Position numbers and translations under genes: made by a program. Positions 53,654 to 62,913 of a DNA stretch of 64,000 bases are shown in pieces. Each line of letters starts with the position of its first letter. Positions within the stretch are counted from its first letter, which is position 1. This stretch comes from Rhizobium vallis (GTDB lineage: Bacteria > Pseudomonadota > Alphaproteobacteria > Rhizobiales > Rhizobiaceae), in assembly GCF_003985155.1 (NCBI RefSeq), contig NZ_ML133693.1, forward strand, positions 62,001 through 126,000, written 5' to 3'. The notes beneath the pieces were generated by a model. That model was not told the origin of the DNA. It worked only from the letters and a program-made list of their open reading frames with translations, and did not search any database.

Positions 53654-55776
53654 GGCGGCGTTTTGGACTGATCCTGAGCATTTTGCCTGTCATGCTCTTT
53701 CCGCAGTCCGGCAATCCGGCTGCGGTCGGGACGGAGATAGATGTGCCCGAGCGCCTTCAGATGCTTGTCAGGGAGGCGACTTGTGCGGAAGCTTCCGCGA
53801 CTTTGTCGCCTGAGTTGAACGGGACTTCCTTAAGCGGCCTATTGAGCGGCAGCACCGGGGCACGGACGATATTTTACGTTTCTCCCGATGGCAAAGACAC
53901 CTGGAGCGGCCTCCTTCCGAGCGCAAATCAGCAGGGGGGCGACGGCCCTTTCGCCAGCATTGAAAGAGCTCGTGATGCTGCCCGCCAGAAGGGCGGCGCC
54001 AACACAATCGCGCTTGAGAAAGGCGATTATTACCTTGCTCAGCCGATCGTCTTTGACGCCCGCGATGCGGGTTTGATCCTCACGGCAAGATGCAATGAAA
54101 CACCGATCTTGCATGGGGGCCCGCGCCTGGACAACTGGGCACAGCAGGCTGATGGCCGCTGGACGGCGCCGCTGAAATTGCCGCCGGATGAAGGGGTCGG
54201 CGACCTCTTCGTCAATGGGATCCGCCAAACCCGGGCTCGTTTCCCAAACGCTCCCGCTAATGGCGATCCACGCAAGGGATGGTTGTTTGCCGCGAAGTGC
54301 GAGCCTGCCATCGACATGTGGGAAGGAAACACACGCTTTTGTTTCCATGCCGGCGATCTCCCCCCAGTGGATGATACAAGTGGACTGGTCGTGAACATCG
54401 TTGGAGGCTATCAACCTGGAAGCCAGTGGGGCAATGATACGCTCCCAGTGGAATCCATCGACGCAGCAGGCCGGACTGTCCATACGAAAGGCACAGGCTA
54501 TTTCTTTACAGCAGAAGGCAGCCGCTATTTCCTGACCGGAGCCAAGGCCTTGCTCGATGCTCCCGGTGAGTGGTGGTACGACCTTGCCGCGGGCCAGCTT
54601 TATTATATCCCTGTCGATCAGGCTCTATCCAATTCCGTAGTCGTTGCCGGCGTTCTGCCGACATTCTTCAAATTGGATGGGGCCAGCGGGATGGTTATAT
54701 CAGGGCTCGAGTTGAGAGATGGATCTCCTCAGGGCAGCGGCAAGTTCTATACGGAGACGAGAGGGTTTGGCGCAATAAGGATCGAACGCGCTGAAGGCGT
54801 CAAGATTCTCGGCAACACTATCGAAAATGTCGGCGTCGGGGTCCATGTGTCGGAAAGCAAGGATGCGTTGATTGCCGGCAATGTGATTGCGGATGTGGCT
54901 GGCAACGGAATTTACGTCGGCACAAATTATGGCACGTTCCTCAAGTCGAGCGGCGCCAGGATCCTCTCGAACCATATCCATGACATCGGAAGGGTTTACA
55001 TTGAAACCGCCGGAATATGGTTTCAGGCGGCTGACGATGTCAGGATCGCCGACAACCTCATCGAAAACACGGCGCAGTTCGGAATATCAGGAGGTTCGCT
55101 ATGGGGTTCCAATGACGCCGTCTATAACGCTGTCATCGAGCACAACGTGATCCATAACGCCAATCAGCAGACGGCGGATGGCGGCGCCATCAAGATGATG
55201 GGCGAGCAGGGCGACTCTCTGAAGAGCATTATCCGCTCCAATCTCGTTACCGGCACCGATCAACTCATGAACAGGGCCGATGGGACATTCTGGCCTCCCG
55301 GATATGAGAATACGAACGAATGGCCGTCTCCTATCAGTTGGGCGATCTATACGGATGGGAAGGCGAGCGGGCTGCGTATCGAGGGAAATACCCTCTCGGG
55401 CAACATCGCGGCGATCGGTATCAACGGCGGTTGGAGCAACCTGGTGGTGGGAAACGTCATCACCGGCGGATCGGGCGTGCCTTTTCGCGTAGATGACAGT
55501 ACCGGCAGGGGTTGGCATCCCCCATGGGCAGGCCCTAATCGTATCGAGGGCAACACCGTGTCGATCGACAGTAGCAGTGGGCTTGCAGCCTACGTCTACG
55601 CTCCTGACAATGGGCCTGGATACGTAGAGTTCGCGCATAACCGCTACATCGGCAATTTGAACGACAAGAGCTTCCGAATACATCCGGAAATCATGCGTTC
55701 AGGGGAATTTGGCAGTTTACTGGATCTTCAGAAGGCTGGGGCGGACACCGGAAGCGTCGTCGCGCCGGCTGAGTAG
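53650..55776 (+). CDS. Exported right-handed beta-helix protein (probable polysaccharide lyase or epimerase)
   Basis: A 708-residue protein with a signal peptide (MRRRFGLILSILPVMLF, cleavage near AAVG). The segment FYVSPDGKDTWSG followed by FASIERARDAAR is the usual N-terminal cap of pectate-lyase-like beta helices. Many short Asn/Gly-rich coils follow from about residue 330 (VKILGNTIENVGVGVHVSE, IAGNVIADVAGNGIYVG). The start is the ATG overlapping the polymerase stop; longer upstream frames run inside that gene. In this context it is likely to trim or modify the polymer in the periplasm. I see no specific catalytic signature. Confidence 0.85.
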   Translation: MRRRFGLILSILPVMLFPQSGNPAAVGTEIDVPERLQMLVREATCAEASATLSPELNGTSLSGLLSGSTGARTIFYVSPDGKDTWSGLLPSANQQGGDGPFASIERARDAARQKGGANTIALEKGDYYLAQPIVFDARDAGLILTARCNETPILHGGPRLDNWAQQADGRWTAPLKLPPDEGVGDLFVNGIRQTRARFPNAPANGDPRKGWLFAAKCEPAIDMWEGNTRFCFHAGDLPPVDDTSGLVVNIVGGYQPGSQWGNDTLPVESIDAAGRTVHTKGTGYFFTAEGSRYFLTGAKALLDAPGEWWYDLAAGQLYYIPVDQALSNSVVVAGVLPTFFKLDGASGMVISGLELRDGSPQGSGKFYTETRGFGAIRIERAEGVKILGNTIENVGVGVHVSESKDALIAGNVIADVAGNGIYVGTNYGTFLKSSGARILSNHIHDIGRVYIETAGIWFQAADDVRIADNLIENTAQFGISGGSLWGSNDAVYNAVIEHNVIHNANQQTADGGAIKMMGEQGDSLKSIIRSNLVTGTDQLMNRADGTFWPPGYENTNEWPSPISWAIYTDGKASGLRIEGNTLSGNIAAIGINGGWSNLVVGNVITGGSGVPFRVDDSTGRGWHPPWAGPNRIEGNTVSIDSSSGLAAYVYAPDNGPGYVEFAHNRYIGNLNDKSFRIHPEIMRSGEFGSLLDLQKAGADTGSVVAPAE

Positions 55777-56171
55777 CAAAAGGGCGCAGCGACGCCGCGT
55801 TCCTGCGCCGGCTTCCCAGATATACGCCGACACAAAGTATAAGCACCAAAATCCGGACCCGGAAACCTGCTTGGTTCTGTCGGACAGCTCTGACGGCTCG
55901 CCAACCCGGGGCCGTCATCTCGCCTGTGGCTTCCCCATGTCTCTCGCGGCTTGAGAAGAGCAAACCGCTCTTTCAGGACGGTGCTCATCCAAAAGAGCAA
56001 CAGTGCAAGGAGTAGGGGTATATTACCTTACTTCTAATATTGTAACTTATCGCAGCGTAAGGCGTAGAAATATGAAGTCTCATCTACGTCCAATAGTTGG
56101 AATGGCAAGTATGGAGGCAAACGCTTTGAAAGCATATTCTAATGACAGTTTAGAACGCGAAAGCGCATGTC
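55777..56171. other. Intergenic region within the rightward polysaccharide arm
   Basis: About 395 bases with no convincing gene. The second half (from about 56020) is AT-rich, as expected for a promoter serving the downstream transferase genes. A small AGAGC-GCTCT stem followed by TTTC (near 55955-55972) could be a weak terminator for the upstream pair. Confidence 0.35.
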
Positions 56172-57029
56172 ATGAGAAAGCAACAAGAAGAAAGCCGACA
56201 GACTTCAGCTCTTAATCCGAAGGACTCCATGGGATGGACCAATGTCCTTGGGGTTCGCATTTCGGCGGTTAATCTCAAAAGTGCGACGGGATTTATTCAA
56301 AAGGCGATCGAAGACGGCAGGAAGGAATATGTGTGCGTTCGCGACGCACACGGCGTCATCAGGTGTCAGGAAGATCCGGAGCTCCGGTCGATCCATAACC
56401 GGGCCTTTCTCGTGACGCCCGACGGCATGCCGTTGGTATGGGCATTGAAGCGTGCCGGCCATTTGGAGAGCGACAGGGTCTACGGACCTGATCTGATGTT
56501 GTCTGTTTTCGAGGCCGGCACATCGAAGGGTATACGCCACTTCCTTTATGGCGCAACGGCAGAGACGCTGCAGCAGTTACAGGCGCGCCTTCTCGCGAGA
56601 TTCCCGGGAGCTGAGATAGCAGGCTCCTATGCACCGCCTTTTCATAAACTGTCACCGCGAGAGGAAGCCGAGGTTGCAGACCGGCTCAATCGATCCGGCG
56701 CCGATATCATCTGGGTGGGGCTCAGCAGTCCCAAGCAGGAACTCTGGATGGCGCGCATGCGCGATCGTCTGGATGCACCGATGCTCATCGGCGTCGGAGC
56801 TGCATTCGATTTCCACGCCGGCCTCAAGCGGCAAGCTCCGAGGTTCATTCAAAGAAGCGGGTTCGAATGGGCGTTTCGTCTTCTGTGCGAGCCGCGACGG
56901 CTGTGGCGGCGCTATGCGCTCGTCGTGCCGGCCTTCATCTCACTAACAGCATTCCAGAGACTGGGACTTCGGAAATTTCCAATCGAAGACGCCATTTCTG
57001 GATCGGGTGCGTCGGGACAAATGCAGTAG
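56172..57029 (+). CDS. WecG/TagA/CpsF family glycosyltransferase (GT26)
   Basis: A 285-residue transferase of the UDP-N-acetylmannosaminuronate/ManNAc class. Family signatures are VTPDGMPLVWALKRAG and DIIWVGLSSPKQELWMA, followed by the C-terminal IGVGAAFDFHAG and PRRLWRRY. It normally adds the second sugar onto a polyprenyl-diphosphate-linked primer. The ATG at 56172 could be replaced by that of Met20, since the first 19 residues are Glu/Gln-rich and poorly conserved in the family. It is 14 nt upstream of the priming transferase gene, which fits consecutive steps. Confidence 0.92.
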   Translation: MRKQQEESRQTSALNPKDSMGWTNVLGVRISAVNLKSATGFIQKAIEDGRKEYVCVRDAHGVIRCQEDPELRSIHNRAFLVTPDGMPLVWALKRAGHLESDRVYGPDLMLSVFEAGTSKGIRHFLYGATAETLQQLQARLLARFPGAEIAGSYAPPFHKLSPREEAEVADRLNRSGADIIWVGLSSPKQELWMARMRDRLDAPMLIGVGAAFDFHAGLKRQAPRFIQRSGFEWAFRLLCEPRRLWRRYALVVPAFISLTAFQRLGLRKFPIEDAISGSGASGQMQ

Positions 57030-57043
57030 AGGAGTAAAGCGTC

Positions 57044-58531
57044 ATGTTTGCACCGTCAGCGATGACTACAGGCCGCTCGAAGGCATCCAAATCAAATGAC
57101 ATGACGTCGCGGGCGATGCCGACAGGTTCCGTCCCGCCCATCGCAGCCAAGACCGCCGATCCCTTTGCAGGGGCAGGGTTGAATCCGCCGGTCGGACTAC
57201 GGCGCCGATTCCCCCGGCTTGCAACATCGTCCTTTCTGATTGCCGGCGACGTTGCGAGCTATTTGATTGCCTATTTTGTCCTGCTGTCCCTTCTCCCCGC
57301 TGGCGTGGAGGGCACGATGATGGAGCGTGCGTTCACGATCGCAGCACTGGCTGCGATTGTTCTCTATGCATCCGCCGGCCTCTACCCTGGATATCGGCTG
57401 CATGAGCACGAACATCTGCGGCGGCGCAGCATAGCTGCCGTCAAGGTGGCTGTCCTGACGGCATGCGGAGCAATTATCCTGCCGGAGGCGGACCGACTGC
57501 TGCTTGTCACTATTGTGTTCCTCGGTCTCGGGCTGATTGTTCAGCCACTTGTGCAGTGGCTTGCACGAGTCCTGTGCTTCAGACTTGGAATCTGGGGGGA
57601 GCGCGCGGTTATCATAGCAGGGCGCAACCTTACTCCCGCGCTCGTGGCGCATTTCAAGGATCACTGGCAGTCCGGCATCAGGCCGGAGCCCTTTTCCTCC
57701 GATACTTTGGAGGCCTTGCCCGATGGCGGACCATCCATTGCCATCATTGCGGGCGACGCAGACTCGCTTGTGCCTGACTTGGCGGCGATGCGTCGGAAGT
57801 TCGCCGAAGTCATCTTGCTGTGCGACACTCCGAACCTCAAGGTAAGCGGATTGCGACCTGCGGAGGTCGGCGGAGAGATCGGTATTTGCCTCACCACCGG
57901 CGGCAGTTCGGTCAACTCGGATCTGGTTCGCCGGATCTTCGATCTCGCAATCGCCATCCCTGCAGCGATCGTGGTCACGCCATTCATCGCGATTGCAGCG
58001 GCTGCAATCTATGCCATCGATCCCGGCCCCGTCTTCTTCCGGCACGCCAGGGAGGGACGGTCCGGCAAGCCCGTGCACGTTCTGAAATTGAGGACGATGT
58101 ACCAGGATGCGGAACAGCGCCTTGAAGCACTGTTTCGAGACAATCCTGCCATGCGCGTGGAGTGGCAGACCCACTTCAAGCTCAAGGACGATCCGCGCAT
58201 CCTTCCGGTTATCGGACATATGCTGCGCTCTTCGAGCGTCGACGAACTCCCGCAATTGGCAAACATCATTGCGGGCCAGATGGCTTTCGTCGGACCACGT
58301 CCGTTTCCGGAGTATCACCTTTCGGCGATGGACAGCGAATTTCGAGACAAGCGCCGGTCCGTCACGCCGGGGCTCACGGGACTCTGGCAAATATCCGAAC
58401 GAAGCAATGCGGATATCGAGCTGCAGCAGCAACTCGACGAGTTCTACATCGACAACCGGTCCTTGTGGTTCGACTGGCACATCCTTCTCAGCACCATTCC
58501 TGCGGTCCTAAGGGGCAAGGGAGCTTGCTGA
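57044..58531 (+). CDS. Polyprenyl-phosphate hexose-1-phosphate transferase (priming enzyme)
   Basis: A 495-residue initiating enzyme that loads the first sugar phosphate on undecaprenyl phosphate. Four or five N-terminal helices, a CoA-binding-like middle domain (about 180-290), then a re-entrant helix (LAIAIPAAIVVTPFI). The catalytic C-terminal domain carries HVLKLRTMYQDAE, SSVDELPQLANI and FVGPRPFPEYH, with the end block VTPGLTGLWQIS. These are the standard motifs of WcaJ/ExoY-type transferases. GAGGAG lies 10 nt upstream of the ATG. It follows the WecG-like gene closely. Confidence 0.94.
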   Translation: MFAPSAMTTGRSKASKSNDMTSRAMPTGSVPPIAAKTADPFAGAGLNPPVGLRRRFPRLATSSFLIAGDVASYLIAYFVLLSLLPAGVEGTMMERAFTIAALAAIVLYASAGLYPGYRLHEHEHLRRRSIAAVKVAVLTACGAIILPEADRLLLVTIVFLGLGLIVQPLVQWLARVLCFRLGIWGERAVIIAGRNLTPALVAHFKDHWQSGIRPEPFSSDTLEALPDGGPSIAIIAGDADSLVPDLAAMRRKFAEVILLCDTPNLKVSGLRPAEVGGEIGICLTTGGSSVNSDLVRRIFDLAIAIPAAIVVTPFIAIAAAAIYAIDPGPVFFRHAREGRSGKPVHVLKLRTMYQDAEQRLEALFRDNPAMRVEWQTHFKLKDDPRILPVIGHMLRSSSVDELPQLANIIAGQMAFVGPRPFPEYHLSAMDSEFRDKRRSVTPGLTGLWQISERSNADIELQQQLDEFYIDNRSLWFDWHILLSTIPAVLRGKGAC

Positions 58532-58576
58532 CCTGTTTCTCGTCTTGAAGGCAATCATCAACAACGGAGCACACCA

Positions 58577-59620
58577 ATGCACGGACACAAGAGAATTATG
58601 GTTACCGGCGGCACCGGATTTCTGGGATCTTTCCTGTGCGAAAGGCTTTTGCGTGAGGGCAATGACGTCCTCTGCGTGGACAATTACTACACCGGTTCGC
58701 GCGACAATGTGCTGCATCTTCTTGACGATCCTCGCTTTGAGATCCTCCGCCACGACATCACCTTCCCGCTCTATGTGGAGGTCGACGAGATCTACAACCT
58801 CGCCTGCCCGGCGTCTCCGGTCCACTATCAGCACGATCCCGTGCAGACCGTGAAGACCAATGTGCACGGCGCCATCAATATGCTCGGCTTGGCCAAACGC
58901 ACCAAGGCGAAGATCTTCCAGGCATCCACGAGCGAGGTCTATGGCGATCCGGCAGTCCATCCTCAACCCGAGGAGTATCGAGGCAGCGTTAATCCCATCG
59001 GCCCGCGGGCGTGCTATGACGAAGGCAAGCGCTGCGCCGAGACGCTTTTCTTCGACTACCATCGTCAATATGGCGTGGAAATCCGGGTGGCGCGGATATT
59101 CAATACCTACGGGCCGCGCATGCAGACCAATGACGGTCGCGTCGTCTCCAATTTCATCGTTCAGGCGCTGCAAAACGAGCCGATCACCATCTTCGGAAAC
59201 GGTACGCAAACACGTTCCTTCTGCTATGTGGATGATCTGATTGAAGGCTTCATTCGCCTGATGGGCACGCCGGCTGGGGTTACAGGTCCGATCAATCTCG
59301 GTAACCCCGGGGAGTTCACGGTTCGCGAACTGGCCGAAATGGTCGTCGAAATGACGGGCTCGAAGTCAGGCATTGTCTTCAAGCCTCTGCCGATCGACGA
59401 TCCGACGCAGCGCAAACCGGATATCAGCCGCGCAAAACAAGAACTGGGCTGGCAGCCGACAGTAAGCCTGCGTGAAGGGCTTGAGAGAACGATCGCTTAT
59501 TTCGAGTGGAAGCTCTCCGGCGGATCGAGGACCATGCCCAGCGCAAGACCTGCGCAAACGGCTTATACGCCTCTGCCTGTTCCGGCCGTCGGTCTTCCTG
59601 TTTCGGAAGCCACGCGATAG
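58577..59620 (+). CDS. UDP-glucuronate decarboxylase (UDP-xylose synthase)
   Basis: A 347-residue short-chain dehydrogenase converting UDP-glucuronic acid to UDP-xylose with bound NAD. The cofactor loop GGTGFLG is at 11-17. The family-specific NLACPASPVHYQ, the STSEVYGDP segment and the catalytic Tyr147-x3-Lys151 (CYDEGKR) are intact. The close match to plant and bacterial UXS, including IFNTYGPRM, separates it from generic epimerases. It supplies xylose (or a later 4-keto-pentose) for the polymer. GGAG precedes the ATG. A Pro/Ala-rich tail follows the catalytic domain. Confidence 0.93.
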   Translation: MHGHKRIMVTGGTGFLGSFLCERLLREGNDVLCVDNYYTGSRDNVLHLLDDPRFEILRHDITFPLYVEVDEIYNLACPASPVHYQHDPVQTVKTNVHGAINMLGLAKRTKAKIFQASTSEVYGDPAVHPQPEEYRGSVNPIGPRACYDEGKRCAETLFFDYHRQYGVEIRVARIFNTYGPRMQTNDGRVVSNFIVQALQNEPITIFGNGTQTRSFCYVDDLIEGFIRLMGTPAGVTGPINLGNPGEFTVRELAEMVVEMTGSKSGIVFKPLPIDDPTQRKPDISRAKQELGWQPTVSLREGLERTIAYFEWKLSGGSRTMPSARPAQTAYTPLPVPAVGLPVSEATR

Positions 59621-59624
59621 GGAC

Positions 59625-61451
59625 ATGAATAGTATCGACGCCAATCGCAAACCGAAGCTCGTTTTCTTTCAATGGGATCATCAGCCCAATGCGAACGCAG
59701 CCGGTTACCTGCTGCTGCATATGCAGCAGCAGGTCAAATGCCTCAGCACGCACTTCGATGTCGTCGTCGTCAACCGTGACTGCGACTACGCGGAGATATG
59801 CGAAAGGCACGAACCGGATCTGACGCTGTTTGAGAGCGGCTACCGGTCACACGGCTCGCGGCGGATAAAAATCTCCAATACAAGTGCTGACGTCGGCGTT
59901 CCGAAACTGGGACTTCACAATGCCGATCCATGGTGCGACCGGCGCAGTGGCTTCCTTTCCGATATGGAGCAGTGGGGCATCGAGACATATTTCTCGATTG
60001 GAACAATGACTCCCGAATATATGCCGGAGCTCAGGGATAACCTGTTCGTCTGGCCAAACTTCATCGATCCCGATGTCTATCGCGACTATGGCCAGCAGAA
60101 GGTCATACCCGTCACGCTCACAGGCCAAGTCTACGGGCTCTACCCCTGGCGGCAAAAGGTTTTTCCGATCATCCGCGACCACTATCCCTGCCTGGTCTCG
60201 CCGCAACACAGCTATGAGAGCAAGCTTGCCTCCCAATTATTGGCGGGAGAAGCCTATGCGCGCGTCCTCAACGCGAGCTTCGTCGTCCCCACATGTGGAA
60301 CCGCGGGCGGCGAGGTCGTACGCAAGCATTTCGAGATCCCCGGGGCACACGCCTGTCTACTGACGGAACGGACGGCAGCCGTTGAGGCCGCCGGTTTTGT
60401 CGATATGGAGAATTGTGTCTTTACCGGCCACCATGACGTGGTTGAACGATTGGAACACCTCTTTGCCCATCCCGCCGAGATCCAGCGCATTTCGGCAGCG
60501 GGTTATAATTTGGTCCACTCGCGTCATACGCTGAGCCACAGACCCCAAATATATCAATGGTTCATGCTGAACAAAGGTCTGCGATCCGGCGAAAAGATCA
60601 TCCAGCCCGGACCTTTCAGCGATCTCATAAAGGTCGAACGCATCTCGCAGCGGGAGAGCGTCCATATCGTCGGTGAGGCGAGCGATCGCGCCTTGCTGAA
60701 GCAGGGCGATTTGTTGCTTGAGCAGGGCAGGGTGGAAGAGGCCAAGCAATGCTACCTCAACTGCCTGAACTATGTGTCCTACCTGCCTGAAGCCAAACTC
60801 CGTCTTGCCATCTGCGCATTGCGCGAGGGCGATGCCGATCACGCCTATGACCTTATGGTGAATCTGATCAAGATAACGATGATCGACTATGGGGCGAGCG
60901 ACCCTGATCCTGTGGAATGGGCATATTTCCTCCTTGCCCTGGTCTGCAAGGGACATTTTGAGCAGGCGCGGAGGTTACACGACTTCTATCCGAGCCTGTC
61001 CCACGACGAACTCAGGCGCATGCGCATCATCCTCGAGCAACCGGGTCGAGGCAAGCGGGCTGCTTCAGGAGGTCAACGGAAAGATCGAAAAAGCATCCAC
61101 CAGCTTCCCAAGCGGAGCGATCACGAATGGTTTTCATGGGTTGCCGATATTCTCGAGCGTTGCCAGAAGCCGGATCTTGCGAACGCTCTGCGTCATGTCC
61201 CCGTTGCCGCGAACGAAACTGGCGAGCTTGCGGGAACTCTACACGTCAAACGTGATCTCAGTTGGCCCCTGCGATTCTACTTAGGCATGGATAGCCTGAT
61301 GATCAAACTGCACCTGAACAGCTTGAGACCGAACGTGCCGCCTCTGCCGGAGTTCGGATATGTCAGGTATCTTGCAAGGGGCATGGTCCCCCGCTCACAA
61401 AGAGGTCGGCTGCGCAGAATCCGAATGGCGCTTTCCAGGCCTTCTTCGTGA
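59625..61451 (+). CDS. CgeB-like glycosyltransferase with C-terminal TPR-like region
   Basis: A 608-residue protein. The N-terminal two-thirds resemble CgeB/Glyco_trans_1_2 GT-B enzymes: KPKLVFFQWDHQPNANAAG, a FIDPDVYRDYG stretch and a donor-domain block HACLLTERTAAVEAAGF. Residues about 380-510 form helical repeats (LLKQGDLLLEQGRVEEAKQCYLN) of TPR type, which may tether it to partners. The start at 59625 follows the UXS stop by 4 nt. A longer upstream frame overlaps that gene and is rejected. Last gene of the rightward arm, before a strong terminator. Confidence 0.82.
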   Translation: MNSIDANRKPKLVFFQWDHQPNANAAGYLLLHMQQQVKCLSTHFDVVVVNRDCDYAEICERHEPDLTLFESGYRSHGSRRIKISNTSADVGVPKLGLHNADPWCDRRSGFLSDMEQWGIETYFSIGTMTPEYMPELRDNLFVWPNFIDPDVYRDYGQQKVIPVTLTGQVYGLYPWRQKVFPIIRDHYPCLVSPQHSYESKLASQLLAGEAYARVLNASFVVPTCGTAGGEVVRKHFEIPGAHACLLTERTAAVEAAGFVDMENCVFTGHHDVVERLEHLFAHPAEIQRISAAGYNLVHSRHTLSHRPQIYQWFMLNKGLRSGEKIIQPGPFSDLIKVERISQRESVHIVGEASDRALLKQGDLLLEQGRVEEAKQCYLNCLNYVSYLPEAKLRLAICALREGDADHAYDLMVNLIKITMIDYGASDPDPVEWAYFLLALVCKGHFEQARRLHDFYPSLSHDELRRMRIILEQPGRGKRAASGGQRKDRKSIHQLPKRSDHEWFSWVADILERCQKPDLANALRHVPVAANETGELAGTLHVKRDLSWPLRFYLGMDSLMIKLHLNSLRPNVPPLPEFGYVRYLARGMVPRSQRGRLRRIRMALSRPSS

Positions 61452-61489
61452 CCGCCGGCAATTGACTTGAGCGCCTGACATAACGGCGC

Positions 61490-61540
61490 GCTAAAGCGCG
61501 TCACATCGAGCTGGATTCATGTGACGCGCTTTAGCTTTTT
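61490..61540 (+). terminator. Strong intrinsic terminator of the rightward polysaccharide arm
   Basis: A perfect 17-bp stem, GCTAAAGCGCGTCACAT (61490-61506) with its complement (61519-61535) and a 12-nt loop, followed by TTTTT. It ends the rightward operon 39 nt after the CgeB-like gene. Similar AAAGCGCGTC palindromes are scattered through rhizobial genomes, so it may double as a repeat element. The leftward LuxR gene ends just beyond it. Confidence 0.85.
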
Positions 61541-61575
61541 GTTTTCATGCATGTCGACAGGTCTCTGCTGGCGTA

Positions 61576-62355
61576 TCAGCACAGTTCTCTGCTCATCCCG
61601 GAGCCGGAGAGACTATCGGGAAAGAGATCGTTGAGCTTGAACACAACCTCGGTCCTGTTCGTTGCCTTGACCTTTTTCATGATGTTGCGAACATGGACCT
61701 TGACCGTGCTTTCCCGCAGGTTGAGCTCATAGGCAATGATCTTGTTCGCCTTTCCGCGCCGCAGCGCCGCGACGACTTCGGCCTGGCGATCCGTGAATAT
61801 CCCGGCCATAGGATGCGCCGTCGTGTTGTTCGACTGCAGCAGGTGACGCATGGCGAACAGGGCGCTTGCGGGCACAAAAAGTCCTCCTGCTACCGACAGC
61901 GCGATCAGTTCCATGCAGACGCTGATGCTGACGGTGGCCGGTATGTAACCCTTGGCGCCATAGTCGATCGCTCTCACGATCTGGTCGAAATCGTCACTAT
62001 CAGCCAATATGATGACCGGTGTCGACGCGAATTCAGATGAAAGGTTCTTGATCTGCTCCGAAACGGCAGGTTCGTCGACCATCCTGCCGCCAACGTTCAA
62101 GATGATTGCCGAAAGTGGAGGATATTCTTCGCGCTTGAGCTTCCACTCCTCAATTGATCCAAACGCCAGAACAAGGAAATCCTTCGTATGGCCGGACATG
62201 CATTGCGCAAGGCAATGCCGATCAAGTTCTCTCTTGTCTAGAATGACAAGCGAGTGCTTTGGACCGGCCGACCGGGCAAGCACTGTCGAACCGTTTTCCA
62301 TCTCCAGGGGAAGAGATATGTTTTCTTGCCTGTGGTTTATAGTTACCGAGTTCAA
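61576..62355 (-). CDS. LuxR-type transcriptional regulator with atypical receiver domain
   Basis: A 259-residue regulator whose layout parallels that at 24146. The receiver-like half (33-160) has strands LVILDKRELD, AIILNVGG and TPVIILADSDD. The acceptor Asp is replaced (Asn87). The C-terminal NarL/FixJ helix-turn-helix is intact (FTDRQAEVVAALRRGKANK, STVKVHVRNIMKKV). The start is an uncommon TTG, backed by an excellent GGAGGA 8 nt upstream. The next ATG (62301) has no spacing for a site. It sits between the two halves of the polysaccharide locus, divergent from the acetyltransferase gene, and is a likely regulator of polymer synthesis. Confidence 0.86.
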   Translation of the reverse strand: MNSVTINHRQENISLPLEMENGSTVLARSAGPKHSLVILDKRELDRHCLAQCMSGHTKDFLVLAFGSIEEWKLKREEYPPLSAIILNVGGRMVDEPAVSEQIKNLSSEFASTPVIILADSDDFDQIVRAIDYGAKGYIPATVSISVCMELIALSVAGGLFVPASALFAMRHLLQSNNTTAHPMAGIFTDRQAEVVAALRRGKANKIIAYELNLRESTVKVHVRNIMKKVKATNRTEVVFKLNDLFPDSLSGSGMSRELC

Positions 62356-62913
62356 AGCCCGATCCTCCCTAGTTTTTTTCCACGCCTAAACCAAAAGGCG
62401 AATGTTCACACACCCCCGCGAACAAGGGAGTTTATTACCAATAGTGCTGATTTAATACCAAATTCCCGCAGTTCTCATAGTAATTAATAGTAGCTACCCC
62501 AAGACTTAAGTCCCATAAAAAGCTGTAAGTAGTCGTATTTATCAAATTGATCCTTTCATCTCTAAGTCATCTTCATGTCTATATATGAAGTCGTGATATA
62601 TATTCAGTCGGCTTGGCTAAACCCATGTAAACCAAGCTCGTCTTCGGTTTATGAGCGAGATCGAGTGCGGCGTGATCTGTCGCCGATTGTGAGCATTGAT
62701 CATAAACTTCAGCACGCGATCATCATCCAACCTTCGTAAGCGCCTACGCCTTTAGGAGCATGAGCTTAACCGTTTTGTTCCTTTACTTGGGCAGAGAAAA
62801 CAATTCTTTTTGGATGGAAAGAAATAGTTTGTTCTGCTGAAATGAAACCTTGAACGCATCATGCGATTGTCGGTTTCAGCCCACAGCGGGCTTGTTGAAG
62901 GGGTGCAGGCGTA
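62356..62913. promoter_or_regulatory. AT-rich divergent promoter region
   Basis: About 560 bases between the LuxR gene and the acetyltransferase gene, clearly more AT-rich than its surroundings. It contains a 7-bp dyad TATATAT-9-ATATATA (62580-62602), a plausible regulator site. No convincing gene is seen. The divergent arrangement suggests autoregulation and control of the downstream sugar genes. Confidence 0.4.
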
